From Raffaelea ambrosiae (taxonomy: Eukaryota > Ascomycota > Sordariomycetes > Ophiostomatales > Ophiostomataceae), in NCBI GenBank assembly GCA_002778195.1, contig PCDI01000003.1:3602574-3655961 (forward strand): a DNA stretch of 53,388 nucleotides, read 5' to 3'. The notes below the pieces were generated by a model that saw only the letters and a program-made list of their open reading frames with translations, was not told the DNA's origin and did not search any database. The translations under genes were made by a program, and so were the position numbers. Positions 1 to 13,100 of the stretch are shown here, piece by piece. Within the stretch, counting starts at the first letter, position 1, and every line of letters begins with the position of its first letter.

Positions 1-3000
1 GGCCCGCTGTTGGGTTTCATATTTTCAAAGCTAGCTAGATGCCAGCAGATCTGCAAGCTAGGGTGTGACCCCACGAAGCCTTGCCTGTTTTTGTTTCTTT
101 TTGCGCGCCGATGATGCCATTTTCTGTATCGTGTATTCTTTTCGCCGTATTTTTTCTTCTTATTTGCCGAGACAAAGCGAGATGGCAAAAAAAAGGAGAC
201 AAAAAAAGAGACAAAAAAAGAAAAAAGAAGAAAAAAAAAACCCACCCTACCTTCTAGAAATTTTGACAAGTTCCATCATTTTCTGCTATGCTGTGCTAGC
301 AAGACATCAACATTCGCACACCCCTCCAGGGATGCTGCTTCTGGGATTCACTACTACCTGTTTGTTTGCTCAGCCATTACGTTGGTTGCCGGCGTCGCCT
401 TGCTTGCCTTGTGCAAGCGCCCTGCCCACCGAGAGCTTTCAGCTATGTTTAAGGGGTGGAGGGGTGCAAGAGCTGAAAGTCTATGACGCGTTGTCAGGCC
501 CCTGTGGCCCACCCCTCAGAACAGCATGTGAGCACGTGCACGATTGTGTGCGTGTGTGTTGCCTGCTATCATAGCTATCTTTACATGGTCGTCTTGTGCG
601 TGTGCGGTGCGGTGCACTTTTGGCGCCTGTCAAGCAGGAGCCATGCCGAAGAGGCGGCTCTGCCGAAGTGGCGGCTCTGCTCTGGGATGGCCAGACAGAC
701 ACAAAGACGTCGAAGGACATTTCAGCCCCTCTTAATTTTCCACTTTTTTGCACAGACCCTTTTTGTATTGACAGCCTTTCTGATTGAGGCTTTTGGAGAC
801 ATCTCACAGAACCCGACTCTAAATGTCAATAACTCGTGATAGTTCCCGAGGGTTACTCCATTTTCTTAAAAAAAAATCTTTCATTCTTGTTCTTGAATTT
901 TCTACTTGTCTTTGCCCCTTTACGCACTGTCATCATTTTAGCCCTATTCCCCTCACGGGCTTCTAGAAGCTCTCCAAAGCAGCAAAGGGGAAATCTGCTT
1001 GCCTTGATCCCTTCGACCTTGTTGACACACGCCAAATCTGTGGCCAGTCCACGGGGACGAAGGCCAACAGGGGAGGCCATGGCAACAGTGGCATGTTCTC
1101 CTGCGTCCTGCGTGCTTTCCCAGGGCCTACAGAGTCGCTGATGTCACCACGTTGTATTTTGGAGCGGAATTGGCTGCGGATCTGGCGGGCACCTGGGATT
1201 CGGCCAGTTGCCCGTAAAGGAAGTGCCCTGATCCCCCAGATTTTCCTTAGGCCGCACATCCATCTGGGGGCGCGAGGATCATCCTGTTGGACACCGGACC
1301 CTGAGGGGAAAAAAAAAAACACCAAGTGTGAGGGGTGAGGGTAGAGGGACCGCGCTGTTCTTTTTTTTAAATCAAATTTATTAAAAAAAAAAAATTCTCC
1401 GGCCAGCAATTATTCCCGGGGAGCCGCCGCTGCTGCTGCCGTTGTTGCCGCTGCTTTGGGTTGATCATGTTGGTTGTTGGCGACTGACGGCTCTGCGAGT
1501 CGCGGAAAGACACCCGCAATAGCAAACAGAGAGTCTCGGCATTCCAAGCAATTCCGAGAAATCAGAGAGAGTAGGAAATTTTCATCTTACATGGCCAACT
1601 TGGACCCCCCCCCAAATCGGCCAGCGCTACGGCTTGGGTATCTCTTGTTTGAAGAGCCAATCCATGCCACTCCAACATTGCGTTCTCGGTTGAGGGCTGA
1701 GCGAAGCATGTGTGAGTGCCAAGGTGTATAGGACAGGCTCAAGGTGCACAGCATGAGAAGAGACGAGAGTGAGCAGGGTAGAGTGAAGAAGAAGCTAGGG
1801 AGGGGGTGAAGACATGAGTTTATTTGATGAATTCACTAGATCAGAACCGGTCATAACTCACCATAACTGGACCGTAACTGAAATCATGAATGCCCTGCCC
1901 AAGAAAACACAATGTTCATCCTGAGGGAACCGAGTTCCTGCTCTTCAGCTGTTGTGGCCACGTAAAAGAAGCATACGGATCATTGCCCTGGGAAGGTCAG
2001 AGAATCATTTATCGACGTCCATGATGGCGATGAATCTTGTCGTTCGCTACTCGCACACCGCTAGGGAATATATCTTCCGTAACAGCAATGGTCGAAATGC
2101 TCTTCATCGGAACAATGGACGTGCAAAAAGTAAGGCACACCACAGCTGCAGAAAACGTGATCTCCCGCGAGTCTTTTTTGCGATCGGCCACGTAGTATCG
2201 TGTACATGGACGCGAATCACGACACCGGAAGAAGAGAAACTAAGCGAGAACTGATATGCAGCGAACGGGGAGGAGTCGTTGGACCACCATTGTGTCTCCT
2301 TGACCTTGCCATGGGCTTGAACTGGACGCTGGGCGCTTTCTGTGTCGACTGTCTTCGGATGGACAGAGAGGCAAAAGCTGGCGCCAGGGCCCGCGACATA
2401 AAGCAGCTGTCCAGAGCCGGCAAAGACAATCGAGACAATTCTCAAAGGCAGGGCGCAAAGCCGTTCAGTCTCACCCCGATATGCCAGTTGTGCTCTGGGA
2501 GAACGGCATGGTGCAGCGTGTCCTCACGAACGAGCACTGGCTCGTCCTTGAAGACAGTACCCAGGCAGATGCCACACTGGCGGCAGAGGTTCATGTGTCT
2601 TTGGCAGGGCCGCATAGCGAAATCCTCGCCCGAAGTTGGGAGCAGCCAGATACTATCCAGCTGATGAAGTCTGGAAATCGCTAGTTCGGTACTGACCAGG
2701 CGTTGTGGAAAAGGATGTGAGAAGCTGTTGGGCGGCTTGTTGCTGCACCACCAGGCAGCCTCGTAAAAGCGGGGCAGAAATCAATCGCAAAAGCAGGCAA
2801 TAGGCTCAATTGCATTGGCACTAAAACAGGATTGGACGGGACCCATACTCGGGGGCTCCAGGCCAGCAAACGTGTGCATGGGAGTGATCGGCGCATCGAC
2901 CACGGCTCTGTCGGCGGCCGGGGTAGGTCAGGTGGTCTCTGTTCGTGATCCTGCAAGTTGTGCATTGTTAGTTGAAACGTCGCCCACCTCGTCCAGTTGC

Positions 3001-3897
3001 TCCGTTGTCAGTTGGCCCTTTTCTGCCCCAATAATCGTTCCCTTTGCAGGTGGTTCTCCGCTTAGCTGACAGTGGTACCTAGCACCCTGTCCACCACCAC
3101 TCATGATGGCTTTCGACCATCTGCTGGCAAGGACCCCATGTGATGAGGCATCCCATTCGATGACTGAGCTCTGTGTGCCTGTGGTACCGAGAAAAAAAAA
3201 AGAAGCTTCTGTTAGTGGACTTTCGACGGCCCAGTTTGCCCAATCGTAGATACCGCGAGACCGCCTGCCCCAAATCATCAAAGGGGACCCGGCCAGCCGC
3301 TGGACACAGTCCTATCCTTGTAGGCCCGAGGGAACACGAATCGAAAGGGTTCAATGACTGCTTAAAGATGTGGTTGCACATTCCGTGGCCTCCCTGGGTT
3401 ATTTTTCTACGGGGCCGCCTCGGGACGCCTCGGCGGTCTTATCCCGGGCCTTGATGACGCGAATGCAGGGGTCAAATGTGCTATGAGACACTTGGTGAGC
3501 GAGAAGGTCGAAGAGACTTCCTTTCCTAAAAGGGAAGCAAGCTTCTGATAAGAGGACATCCGTGAGAAAGAGGAACCATGCCGTGTAAATGAGCATCGTT
3601 CATGTCCAGTATATATATATATATATGTATCGGTGATGGTGATAAAACACCATATGCACCAACTCGATCGCAGGTACTCGGTACACAATGCCACGGCATC
3701 GTCCATCCCGACCTCGTGCCAGGAGATATTGGAAGTGGGAAGAGGCAGGGGTTCTCCAGATACAAGTTCTTGTATGTGATCTGTACAGACATTTATTCAT
3801 TCAAACCACCGAACCCAAACAGAAACCCAAACAGAAACAAGAGCCAAGGCCAATCAAACAGCCAAAAAAGGTTCTGCTTGTCAAGCACGCGTGTCCT
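1..3897. other. Left-end spacer without a confident gene
   Basis: No recognisable protein family was found in this stretch. It contains A-rich tracts (about 187-240 and 1310-1395) and a TA dinucleotide run near 3608-3626. Many short open frames overlap on both strands, as expected by chance. The only part that looks weakly coding is about 2.0-3.3 kb on the minus strand, listed separately. Confidence 0.6.
2009..3281 (-). other. Possible unrecognised or decayed gene
   Basis: Three minus-strand stretches read more like protein than their surroundings. One (about 2930-3190) follows a good 3' splice signal, a T-run then CAG at about 3195, and reads through roughly 85 acidic/polar codons. A second (about 2475-2690) has a CRQCGIC cluster and ends at a GTGAG donor. 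A third (2104-2405) follows a CAG acceptor and could join the second in frame. I cannot find one continuous spliced model with a start codon, and I recognise no family. It may be a real multi-exon gene, a relic or chance. Confidence 0.2.
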
Positions 3898-5607
3898 TCA
3901 GACTCGCCATTGCTTGGTTTCCGGGTCCAGATGGGCCTCCTCGGCCTCGCGCCACGCCTGCTCAATCTTCCGCGCGTGCGCCTCCGACCGCGGCGTGATC
4001 TCGACCGCAAACTCCTCCGGCATGCACACGAACCCCTGCGTCAGCCGCTCCTGGTCCGGCAGGACGGGCTGGCCGTGCGCGTCCCGCTTGGGCGTCACGT
4101 CGAAGCCCCACAGGAAGCGCGCGATCCCCAGGAACAGGCTCCGCTCCGCCACGTGCATGCCCTGGCAGATGCGCCGCCCGGCCCCGAACGTGAACTGGTC
4201 GCGCTGGGACGCGTCGCCGCAGACGGCCGCGTCTGCGAGGCTCAGGTGGTCGTCCCGGTAGCGGTCCGGGTCGAAGCGGCGCGGTGCCGGGTGCCGCCGG
4301 GGGTCCATGTTGATGGCCCAGACGTTGTTGACGACGCCGGCGTCCTTGGGGATCAGGTAGTCGCCGTACACGTCGTCCTGGGTCGCGGCGTGCGGGACGG
4401 CGCCCAGGAGGGTGGTGGGCATCCACCGCAGCGTCTCCTTGGCGCACTGGCGCACAAACGGCAGGTCGGGCGCGTCGTCCAGGGTGGGCAGGCGGTCGCC
4501 GACCACGCGGTCGACCGCGGCCTGGCCCTTGCGCTGCACGTCGGGGTACAGCAGCATCGCCTGCACAAAGGCGTACAGCGTGTTGGACGTCGTGTCCGAG
4601 CCGGCTTCCAGGATGGTGCCCGCAATGTAGGCCGCCTGGTCGTCGTCGAAGCCGTCGCGTTTCTGCGCCTCGGCGAGGCCCACGCAGAAGCACGGCTTGA
4701 GGCGGCCGGCGGCCCAGTCCCGCTTGGCCTGGAGCCAGTGGCCCCGGTACAGGGCCTTCTCCTGCCGGTGCAGCTCCCTCGCCTTGGTCTGCATGGGCAC
4801 CAGGAACGCGGGCAGCTTGCGGAGCAGCGGGAACGAGTCGAGCAGGGCCGCGGCGCCCGTCTGGTTGAGGTCGGCAAACTCGGAGAAGCCCTCAAAGAGC
4901 TGCTTCATCTTGGCGTCCTCGTAGGTCGGCGTGCGCCACCCGAACACCATGGTGGTGGTCAGGGCGTTGGTGTAGCGGCGGATGTTGGGGAGGACGCGGT
5001 CTGGCTGGGTGAGCATGTCGTACATCATTTGTTTGTTCTCGAGGTCTTGGTAGGGGATGTAGGCTTTCGAGGCGTTGATGTTGAGCAGCGCATGGACCAG
5101 CTTGCGGAAGGACCGCCACACGGGTCCATATCCCTAGAGGGCATAGGTCGTCAGCAACCTGCAACTAGGGAACCAGTGTCGTGATACCTGTCTCACCATC
5201 ATCAGCATGCGCAAGTCGCCGCTGGCCAGCGTCTGCCCAACATACATGTCCGGTCGGTGGGAGTACAGGCCACTCTTGCGGTCCAGGAGATCTTTGACTG
5301 CCTGGTCACTGGACAGGACAATCAGGGTCTTTGTTCCCAGGATGAGGCTGTATACGGGACCGTATTCCTCTGCCCATTTCTGGAATTGCAGATGGGTATC
5401 CCGAGAAGGCATCTTCTGCTGTCAGCGTGTTCAGCTTTTGGAAAAAAAAAAAAAAAAAGAGGCGAAGGGACTCACAAGATGGATGTTTCCAAGAATGGGG
5501 ATGGTAGGAGGGCCCGGCGGGTACCCTTTGGGCCGTCTTCCTATGAACAGAAGGCGAGTGAAGAGGGCAACGAGGCCCAGCAGTAGGAACTGGTACGAAG
5601 ACTCCAT
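3898..5607 (-). CDS. Cytochrome P450 monooxygenase
   Basis: This is a microsomal cytochrome P450, a haem-thiolate monooxygenase that inserts oxygen into a small lipophilic substrate using electrons from NADPH-P450 reductase. There are three exons: 5476-5607, 5197-5412 and 3898-5133; two nearby AG acceptors leave the first residue of exon 2 uncertain. The protein is about 527 aa, normal for fungal P450s. Residues 6-22 form the N-terminal membrane anchor, followed by the proline hinge PPGPP at 30-34. The I-helix motif AGSDTT lies near residue 290, the K-helix ExxR (KETLRW) near 346 and the haem loop FGAGRRICQG near 432, including the cysteine ligand. All key residues are present, so the enzyme should be active. 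The substrate cannot be read from sequence. A transcription factor gene lies directly upstream on the same strand, but no other biosynthetic enzyme is in view. Confidence 0.95.
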
Positions 5608-5961
5608 TCTGACGATGGGTTGTCACGCTGTCCCGATTCGTTTCGCGGTGTGTCATGGACCAAGCAAGGCCAGGGACTCGGAACACCTGGGATGGCAGAC
5701 ATACTTATCTATGCTGGCCTGGGCATCTCTGCCGGGGGGGCATGTGGGAGACGGCGGAGACGTTGTGGGATGAAGACCTGGCCGGGAAATCACATCGGCT
5801 ACCGTACCTCAGGCTGTGCGACCCAAAAGTTGGAGATTTTTCGGTGTTCCATATCATTCGTCGTAGGCATTGGGGTACCTTCACTTTGCTACCACTCCCC
5901 ACATCGAACTGGATCTCGTGACAAGGCGGCAATCATACTCGACAGCGAAGAGATGCGGGCT
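5608..5961. promoter_or_regulatory. P450 promoter / transcription factor 3' region
   Basis: This spacer of about 350 bp separates the stop codon of the upstream regulator from the P450 start. It must hold the regulator's 3' end and the P450 promoter. I see no diagnostic operator. Confidence 0.45.
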
Positions 5962-8450
5962 CTATGCAATGCGAACATGCTCGAACTCCATGATCAGCTC
6001 ATTCACCTGTCGCATGCTCGTTTGGTCGTACTTGCTGAGAATGGTTGGGTTCCGCTGCGCTCCGCTGGCCTCTGTGTCGTGCTGGACATCTGGCTGGGAG
6101 GCCATGTTGCGGGAGATCCGGTTCACCAGCAGGTTGGCCAGCAGCCAGTACTCGGGCGAGTGCCGCAAGAACCCCGTCCGTCGCCACATGTGTCCCGGCA
6201 TCGGCATCACCTTTCCGGTCATCTCGTGTGGTGGCGTGGACGAGAACTGGGCCGAGTAGACTTCCCACACGAGTTTCCAGTTGTGAAGAGCGGTTCGGAT
6301 GGGATGGAGCTGGTCGATCCCGCAAAACGACGAACTTTGCTGCTGAAAGAGCGACGTGTGGAAGGCTACAGACAACTCCTGATGAGCGCACTTCTTTTGG
6401 ATCAAGTTCTCGAGCTTGGACTCCCATACCAGAGACAATGACAAACAGATTGAGCGGCCCCATGGCCGCATAGTTTTGCTGCATATCCGGCGCAAGTGCC
6501 TCGGTGCAGAAGTGCTCAATGGCCTTGTGGATGGTAACGGCGGGCGTCCGGCAAGGACGCTGCAGCCACGTGCAGACCTCGTGGGCACACTCGGCACTCG
6601 TGGCAGCCTGGAACACGGACTCGGGCCACGCCATGTCCATGTCCATTTCCCGGATGACCATGCGCGGAGGCAGATTGTTGAAAATGACAAAGGCATGGTC
6701 GAGAAGGTAAATCCATATGAAGGTGCTAGTTATTTTGTTTTCAGTTGCAGCCCTGCAGACGATGCCTGTTCGTGGTTCGCATGTTCTTACCGTATGAGTT
6801 GCTCTCTGGCAATGAAATCTTTCCAGTCAAAGTCGTAGCGGGTAGACGACAAGCCATAGTCCCGGTGCTTGGCCGCGGCTAGGCCAATGTCTCTTGCCAC
6901 CTGGGCTGGTCTTAGCCGGCTGGTTTGGGAAGCCGAGGTCCTCTTCAAACTTACCGACACCAGCGTGCTGAATCTGTACCGACGAATCCTACGCTTACTC
7001 GCATCCGAGCCTTCCCAGTTCTGGTACAGACACACTATGTATCCGGCCTGGAGGGCCTGGATCTTTCTGATGTTGGCGAGCGGATTCAAGACGGGCGGGT
7101 CGCACGTGTAGATGGGGTCGCTGCAGAAATCATCGTCGGCGAAGACCATTTCCTCGACACAGTTGAACCAAGGCTTGGCCTGCTCGTTGTCGGTTGGGTC
7201 AGGCGATATTGATGCTCCTAGGCGTGTCAGCAGTCGAGTGGAGGAAGGGCATGCAAGACAGTCGACTGACCGATGAGTGCCATTCCAGCAATCAGAATCG
7301 ACTTGGCACATACTGGGCTAAACGACGGGCGGTGGACGATGTTGACGTTTGGGTGCCAAATGTCCCAATACAGGGCCAGAAACTTGCGCAGGTTGTACGG
7401 CGAGAAGAATGCAAAGCACTCCTTCTCCAGCATGGGCGACCACTCCGCCGTGACGCAGCTGTTTCTGGGCTTGGAGACCACCACCTCGCGGAGAGTATGG
7501 AGAATCTGGTGTGTCTTGATGATGAGCGGATCCTGTGGTGGTGCCCATGGTGGTGCCCATGGTGGTGCCAATGGTGATGCCAATGGCGGTGGTGCTATGG
7601 ACAACATCGGCATGGGCTGGGAGGTGGGCTCACTCGCAGATGCCATCTGGCTGTCTGGGTGCCTGTCCAGGACAGACTCTGACGAGTACGGCCGGGCCGC
7701 CTCGGACTGCCGGAACCAGGCAACCACAGCCTCCCTTTGACGGACACTGCAGCAGTCAAACGAGTTCGCCAGTCCGCTGAGACGCGTAACGCTGTCGAGG
7801 AAGCTGAACCGGTAGCTTTCCAGCGCCGGGGCAGGCAGGGCCGAGGACACATGCTCTGCGGGGAGATGGAAAAAGTCCAGCCAGTTGGTATTGTTGGCTG
7901 TCGACGTCCCGATCAGGTCGTACACCGGCATGTAGGCGTCCAGATGGGCGCCACTGTCGACCGCACCAGGGGACGCAGCCAAGGACGGCTCTGCCGGCAG
8001 CAGGGCCGGACCGAAGAAAGACGACGCATTGTCGGCAGCCGCCTCCTCGGACCCGGCGATGGCATCTTCCTCTGGAACGCCCAGGCTCCCAGGCCGTGCC
8101 AACGAGTCCATTGAATAGTGGCATTGTAGACACTTGCGCCGGCAGTTCTCACAGGGCAGCCCCGTGCTGCAAGCCTTCTTCTGGCGAACGCAATAGTCGC
8201 AAGCCCGTCGGCGTCGCCGGGCCGTCCCAGGTAGGCCGCCTGTTGTGGATGCCTTCAGCTGGCAGGAGAGGGAATGGCGCCTGAGCACATCGGCTCTCTG
8301 GTATGCGCTGTTGCACCACACGCACTTGTGGGGCCGGGCAGGGTTGTGGGAGGCCGCATGACGTTGCAGGTGCTCTCGTCGCTTGTATGATCTGGCGCAG
8401 ACAGAGCACGAGTAGCCTGGCTCGTCCGTCGAGGCGAGCAGTCGTTTCAT
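5962..8450 (-). CDS. C2H2 plus Zn2Cys6 fungal transcription factor
   Basis: This is a nuclear DNA-binding regulator of about 750 aa. Exons are 7271-8450, 6955-7217, 6791-6900, 6430-6725 and 5962-6365; with these the reading frame is continuous. The N-terminus carries a C2H2 finger (C15, C18, H31, H35), a C2HC finger (C43, C46, H59, C63) and a Zn2Cys6 binuclear cluster (C84, C87, C94, C100, C103, C110). A low-complexity linker with a repeated APPW motif follows. The rest is alpha-helical and looks like the fungal-specific transcription factor domain (PF04082-type), including the C-terminal HTALHNWK-like helix pattern around LHNWKLVW. Chimeric C2H2/Zn2Cys6 factors are a known Pezizomycotina class. 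Its position next to the P450 on the same strand suggests, but does not show, that it regulates that gene. The target site cannot be deduced. Confidence 0.92.
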
Positions 8451-10102
8451 CTCGTCCGTGTTGAATCACCCTGTGTGAGGTGACGTGATGCAGGGTCGGC
8501 GCAGTTTGTGGGAGCTGATGTGGATGTCATCGGACTTGTGGACGCGAAACTGTGCGGCTTGTATCCAAGTCTCTGTGAAGGCTGGGGGGGGGGGACCTAT
8601 TCATGCCGACGAGTTCCCCACACACTACCCCAGATCCGAACCCCAGATAGTCCATGGCGCGTGGGGTTGACGGCTCCCGATGCTGGTAGACATTTGCCGC
8701 GGTCGGAGACGATGTGGGATAAAGACAAGCTGGTGATTGGCTGGGCTGGAGATGGGGAATATCTCAAGGCCTATGAGGAGACCTTGGTTTGTCAGAGAAA
8801 GGCTTGGGATGTGAAGACTGATGGGCTGGTATGATTGGGGAAGGGCTGGGGCGTTCTGATTGCACTGATTACCGAGTTGGCCAGATCGATTGCAAGCGGC
8901 TCTTGTCAAGGAGTGTTGGACGTGAATTGCGGATGGCTCGACTCGTACGCAACAAACAAGTTGGGGCAAATAACGGAGAACCATAGAAAAGCTATCACAT
9001 CCCAAACCATGCCATACGGTGTAAGAATCAATCAGTTCCGAAGAGAGCCCGGGGTTTGCCGGAGTTGTGCCACGGGGGAAAACGGGGACACGGCGGAAGA
9101 ACACGAGAACCCCAAACCTTGATACATGGTTTTGGGGAGTCATATTCTTGCAGGTATGGTTGAGTTGCTGTTGCGTCGATGGGACGCATTTAAGAGGCTT
9201 GGCTGACTAATAAAAGGTAGTTACAAAGGAGCGGACAATGTAAACTTTGCCAGTACACGTATTCACAGCTGGATGTGAGAAGAGAAAACTTGTTTGGGTT
9301 CAATTTAGGATGTCCATTAAAACAGGTTTGCAGAGTCACGTTATCTTTCTTTCTTGTTTCTGTTCGAATCTTTTGACATTTCAGGCGGACAACAAATTTC
9401 TGGATCATAAAAGAAAAAGAAAACGAAATCAATCGAAAACAAAAGACACACATTAAAAAAAAAAAACCTAGCCAAAGCCAAAGCTTAGCAGCCTATTGGG
9501 GGGGGAGTCAATCCCCCCTTTTTTTCGGAATAATGTCATTGGGCAGGCTTGGGACTGGTCCCCTTGTTGTCCCTTCAAACAGAAAAAGAAAATCAAACAG
9601 AAAAAGAAGGAAGACAAAATAAAACCACACGCAAAGTACACAACATAAAAAAACGTGTCCTGAGCTGCTATTATTCCTCATTCCAGCGCTTGGGGGGGTA
9701 TGCTCTTTATATAAGAAATTTCGTTTGCTAAAAAAGGCTGGGTAAAAAAAGAAAAGAAGAGAAAAGAAGAGAAAAAAAATTCAGAGCCACGAGTCAAGAG
9801 TTAGACGTAAACAATAAGACAATAAGCAATAAACAATCGAGGCAAGCGTCTGTGTTGCCGATGGGGATGTGTTCGTTTGCAGAAAGACCATACACGTGGT
9901 AAACGTGTTGCCAAGTGCAATGCGAACCAAGTGTGAGGTGAGGCGAGATGTGAAGTGTGACTGATATGTGATGGGAGAGTGAAAAAAAAAAGAACCACGT
10001 CGTGTCCTCTCTCGAATTTGAGGTTGGTGTGCGCAGGGCACTGAATGGAGCAAATCATTTGGAGGGAAGTGTGGGTGAGGCAGGACTGCCCGGCCTGATG
10101 CC
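8451..10102. other. Spacer between the transcription factor and ssk2
   Basis: This 1.65 kb holds the transcription factor promoter on the left and the ssk2 3' region on the right. Poly-A/purine tracts lie near 9400-9475, 9590-9660 and 9740-9780, with a G-run at 9498-9505. No coding sequence or RNA gene was recognised. Confidence 0.6.
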
Positions 10103-13100
10103 TCATACTGGTGGCGTTCTCGGTGGTGTTCCCTCGGCGGTGGCAGGAGTCGCCGGGGTTGCTGGCTGGTCCGGGATGCCATTGGTGTTGCTGGCAGTCT
10201 CCGCGACCTCTGGTTCGGGGCCATTCGGCTCCGGTCCGTCTGGTCCGTCTGGCCCCGGAATGGGGCCCGTCCCGTACCCGAGGACGGGCGGGGCGCCGGG
10301 CGTGGTAGACAGCGAAGACGTGCCCACATCGCTGCTCGGCGTCGTCGGCTCCACGACGCGGTTGCGGATGCCCATGATCCACTCGTGCTGCAGCAGATCG
10401 ACGGCCGTGGCGCGCTGGCCCGAGTCGCTGCGGAAGCAGCACTTGAGAAAGTCGATGCCCTCGTCGCTGAGCTGGTCGGGGCTCGGCAGCTGCGGCGGGT
10501 TGCCCTGGGCAATGTTGTACATGATGGCCCACTCGTTGTCGAGGTTGCCCCAGGGCCGGCGGCCCGTGGCCATCTCGAGAATGACGCAGCCGAGCGACCA
10601 GACGTCGATGGCGCCAAAGTGGCCCGGCGTCTCGCCCTTGATGACCTCGGGCGACATGTACATGGGAGTGCCCGTCATGGACCGGTTGGCCGAGGGCACG
10701 CCGCCGGGACGGGCAGCGCCACCACCGGCGGCGGCGGCGGCAGCAGCAGCGTTGGCCGGGCGAGAGATTTCGTCGAAGCCGTAGATGCCGCCGAGGGTGC
10801 GGCCGTGGCGGGCGATCATCTTGGCGGCGCCAAAGTCGACGTATTTGATGATGCCGTTGTGATCGAGAAGAATATCTGGATGTGTTAGGAGATTAACAAA
10901 TGATTGAGCGAGGAGAGGGCAAAAAGAAAGCGAGGAAAAAAAAAAAAGCGAGCGAAGCGAGGAAAGAAAAAAAAAAAAGAAAACGAGCGAAGCGAGGAAA
11001 AAAAAAAAAGCGAGCGAAGCGAGGAAAGAAAAAAAAAAAAGAAAACGAGCGAAGCGAGGAAAAAAAAAAAAAAAGGAAAACTCACTCTCTGGCTTGATGT
11101 CCCGGTGGGTAATCTTGATCTCGTGCAGATACGCCAGGCCTTCCAGCAGCTGCAGGGCATACACCATGATCACCTGCTCGTCCTCGATGCGGCCGTGCTC
11201 CAGCAAGCTGGCCAGCGACCCGCCGGAGCAGAACTCCATGAAAATGTACACGCGGTCCCGGTGCACCTCGATGCCGTAGTAGGACACCACGTTGGGATGG
11301 TCCAGCGACTCCAGCACGCGCATCTCGTCCTTGATCTGCGTGGCGATGGACGGGATCAGCTTCGGGTCCTGCAGGCGGATCTCCTTGACCGCCATCAGCT
11401 GCCCGTTGTCGAGGTTCATCGCGGCGTACACGTTGCCAAAGGTGCCGCCGCCGACAAAGTAGCCCTGCTGCCAGCGCATGGTGAAGTTGGTGGCCGTGGA
11501 CGACAGGTAGGCCAGCGACCGGTCGACCTCGTTGGACGCCTCGAGCACGCGCCCCAGCGTCGACCGCTGGGCCAGCAGGGTCTTGCGCGCCTCGTCGATC
11601 TGGTCCAGCTCGGCCAGCCGGTGCTCGGCCACGTACTGGGCGGCCTCGTCGTCGTCGAGCACGCGGCCGTTGCTGTCCACCAGCCGCTGCTTGGCGCCCA
11701 GCGCGCTGATGGTCGCCTCGATGCGCTGCTTTTCCTGGGCGGCAATCGTCGAGCGCGCGCCCATAATGTCAAAGTGCGAGATCAGCAGCGACATGCAGCC
11801 GGAGACGCGGTAGCGCAGGCGCGCGTACTCGTCCTCGGTCAGCGCCAGGATGTGGCGCCCCCGGGTCATGCCCATGGCAAACTCGAGCGCCAGCACGGCC
11901 CAGCGGAACGTGCGGCGGTCCGACGTCACGCAGTCCTCGCAGATGAAGCTGACCCAGTCCAGCGCCAGCTTGGTCAGCTTGATGTTGTTCATCTGCCGCC
12001 GGTTGCTGTCCATGTAGATCATCGACCGCTGGCCGAACTCGGTCGCGAACACAAAGCACGTCTGGATCAGGTCCTGGCAGTTCTCGTGGCGCGTCTGCCG
12101 CCGGATCTTCTCCACGCTGTCCATGAACGTGTTCGACAGCTTGTAGGCCGTGCGGCGGATGTCCGTGATCTTGGCGTTGACCTTTTTCAGGTTCGACCGC
12201 TGCTCCACCACCACGTCCAGGTGCACCTCGGCCGTGTCCAGGAACGCCTTGCGCGCCATCACCAGCCGGCCCTGCGAGCCGCCCGCCACCAGCCGCATGT
12301 GGCCCGTCTTGAGGTCCAGCGGCTCGTCGCGCACCGGCATCGCCACCCGCGGCCCGAACCACGTCGGGCTGCCCTCGGGCCGCAGCACCAGCACGTACGG
12401 GTCCGTCGGGTCCTCGACCACCTGCTCGTACGACGTCCGGCTCATGATGGACTGGATCTCCTCGTGCCGGTTCGTCAGCGTCGGCGACGCGATCAGCATC
12501 ACGCCCTCGTACTCGGGGCTGCTCGTCACCACCTGGAAGTGGCCCGTCTCCACGAGCCGGTCCAGGAACAGGTCCATGCTCTCGTCGTCCATCGTCGCGA
12601 TGCTAAAGTCGCACGCGTTCTCGTAGTTGTCGCTCAGCCGCCGCGAGAAGCGCTGCAGCATCCGCTGCCGCACCCGCACCGAGTCCAGCAGCGCCTTGTA
12701 CCGCTTGCTCATGTCCGCCACGCTCTCGCGCGCCTTGCGCTGCAGCTCGCGCTCGAACATCTGGCTCAGCCGGTTCAGCGCCTTGAACGTCAGCGAGCTG
12801 AACTGCTCCGCCACCTCCACGTCGCCGTGCACCAGGTGCCGCCCGATCTCGTTGGCAAACTCCCACTCCTGGAACAGCAGCTCCGCCTCCTTGAACGAGT
12901 TGCGGTTGCCGCTCAGCTTCCAGTTGAGCATCTTGAAGTAGTACCGCAGCGCGTCCAGGATCACCTGGTCAAACGACTCGTCGATCCACTGCGGCAGCGC
13001 CCACCCGGGCTCCGGCTGCGAGATCGCCATGTACTCCTGCTTGATCCGGATCGCGAGGTTCAGCAGCACCCGGAACTGCGAGATCATCTGGTCCTGCATC

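Noticed and set aside
3688..5184. 498-codon open frame on the plus strand
   Set aside because: It is antisense to the P450, whose motifs and introns are unambiguous.
6360..6440. Apparent frameshift in the transcription factor gene
   Set aside because: A 64-nt intron (6366-6429; GTATGG...TGTAG) restores the frame and yields NLFVIVS-AFHTSLFQQQ, which fits the domain, so no lesion is needed.
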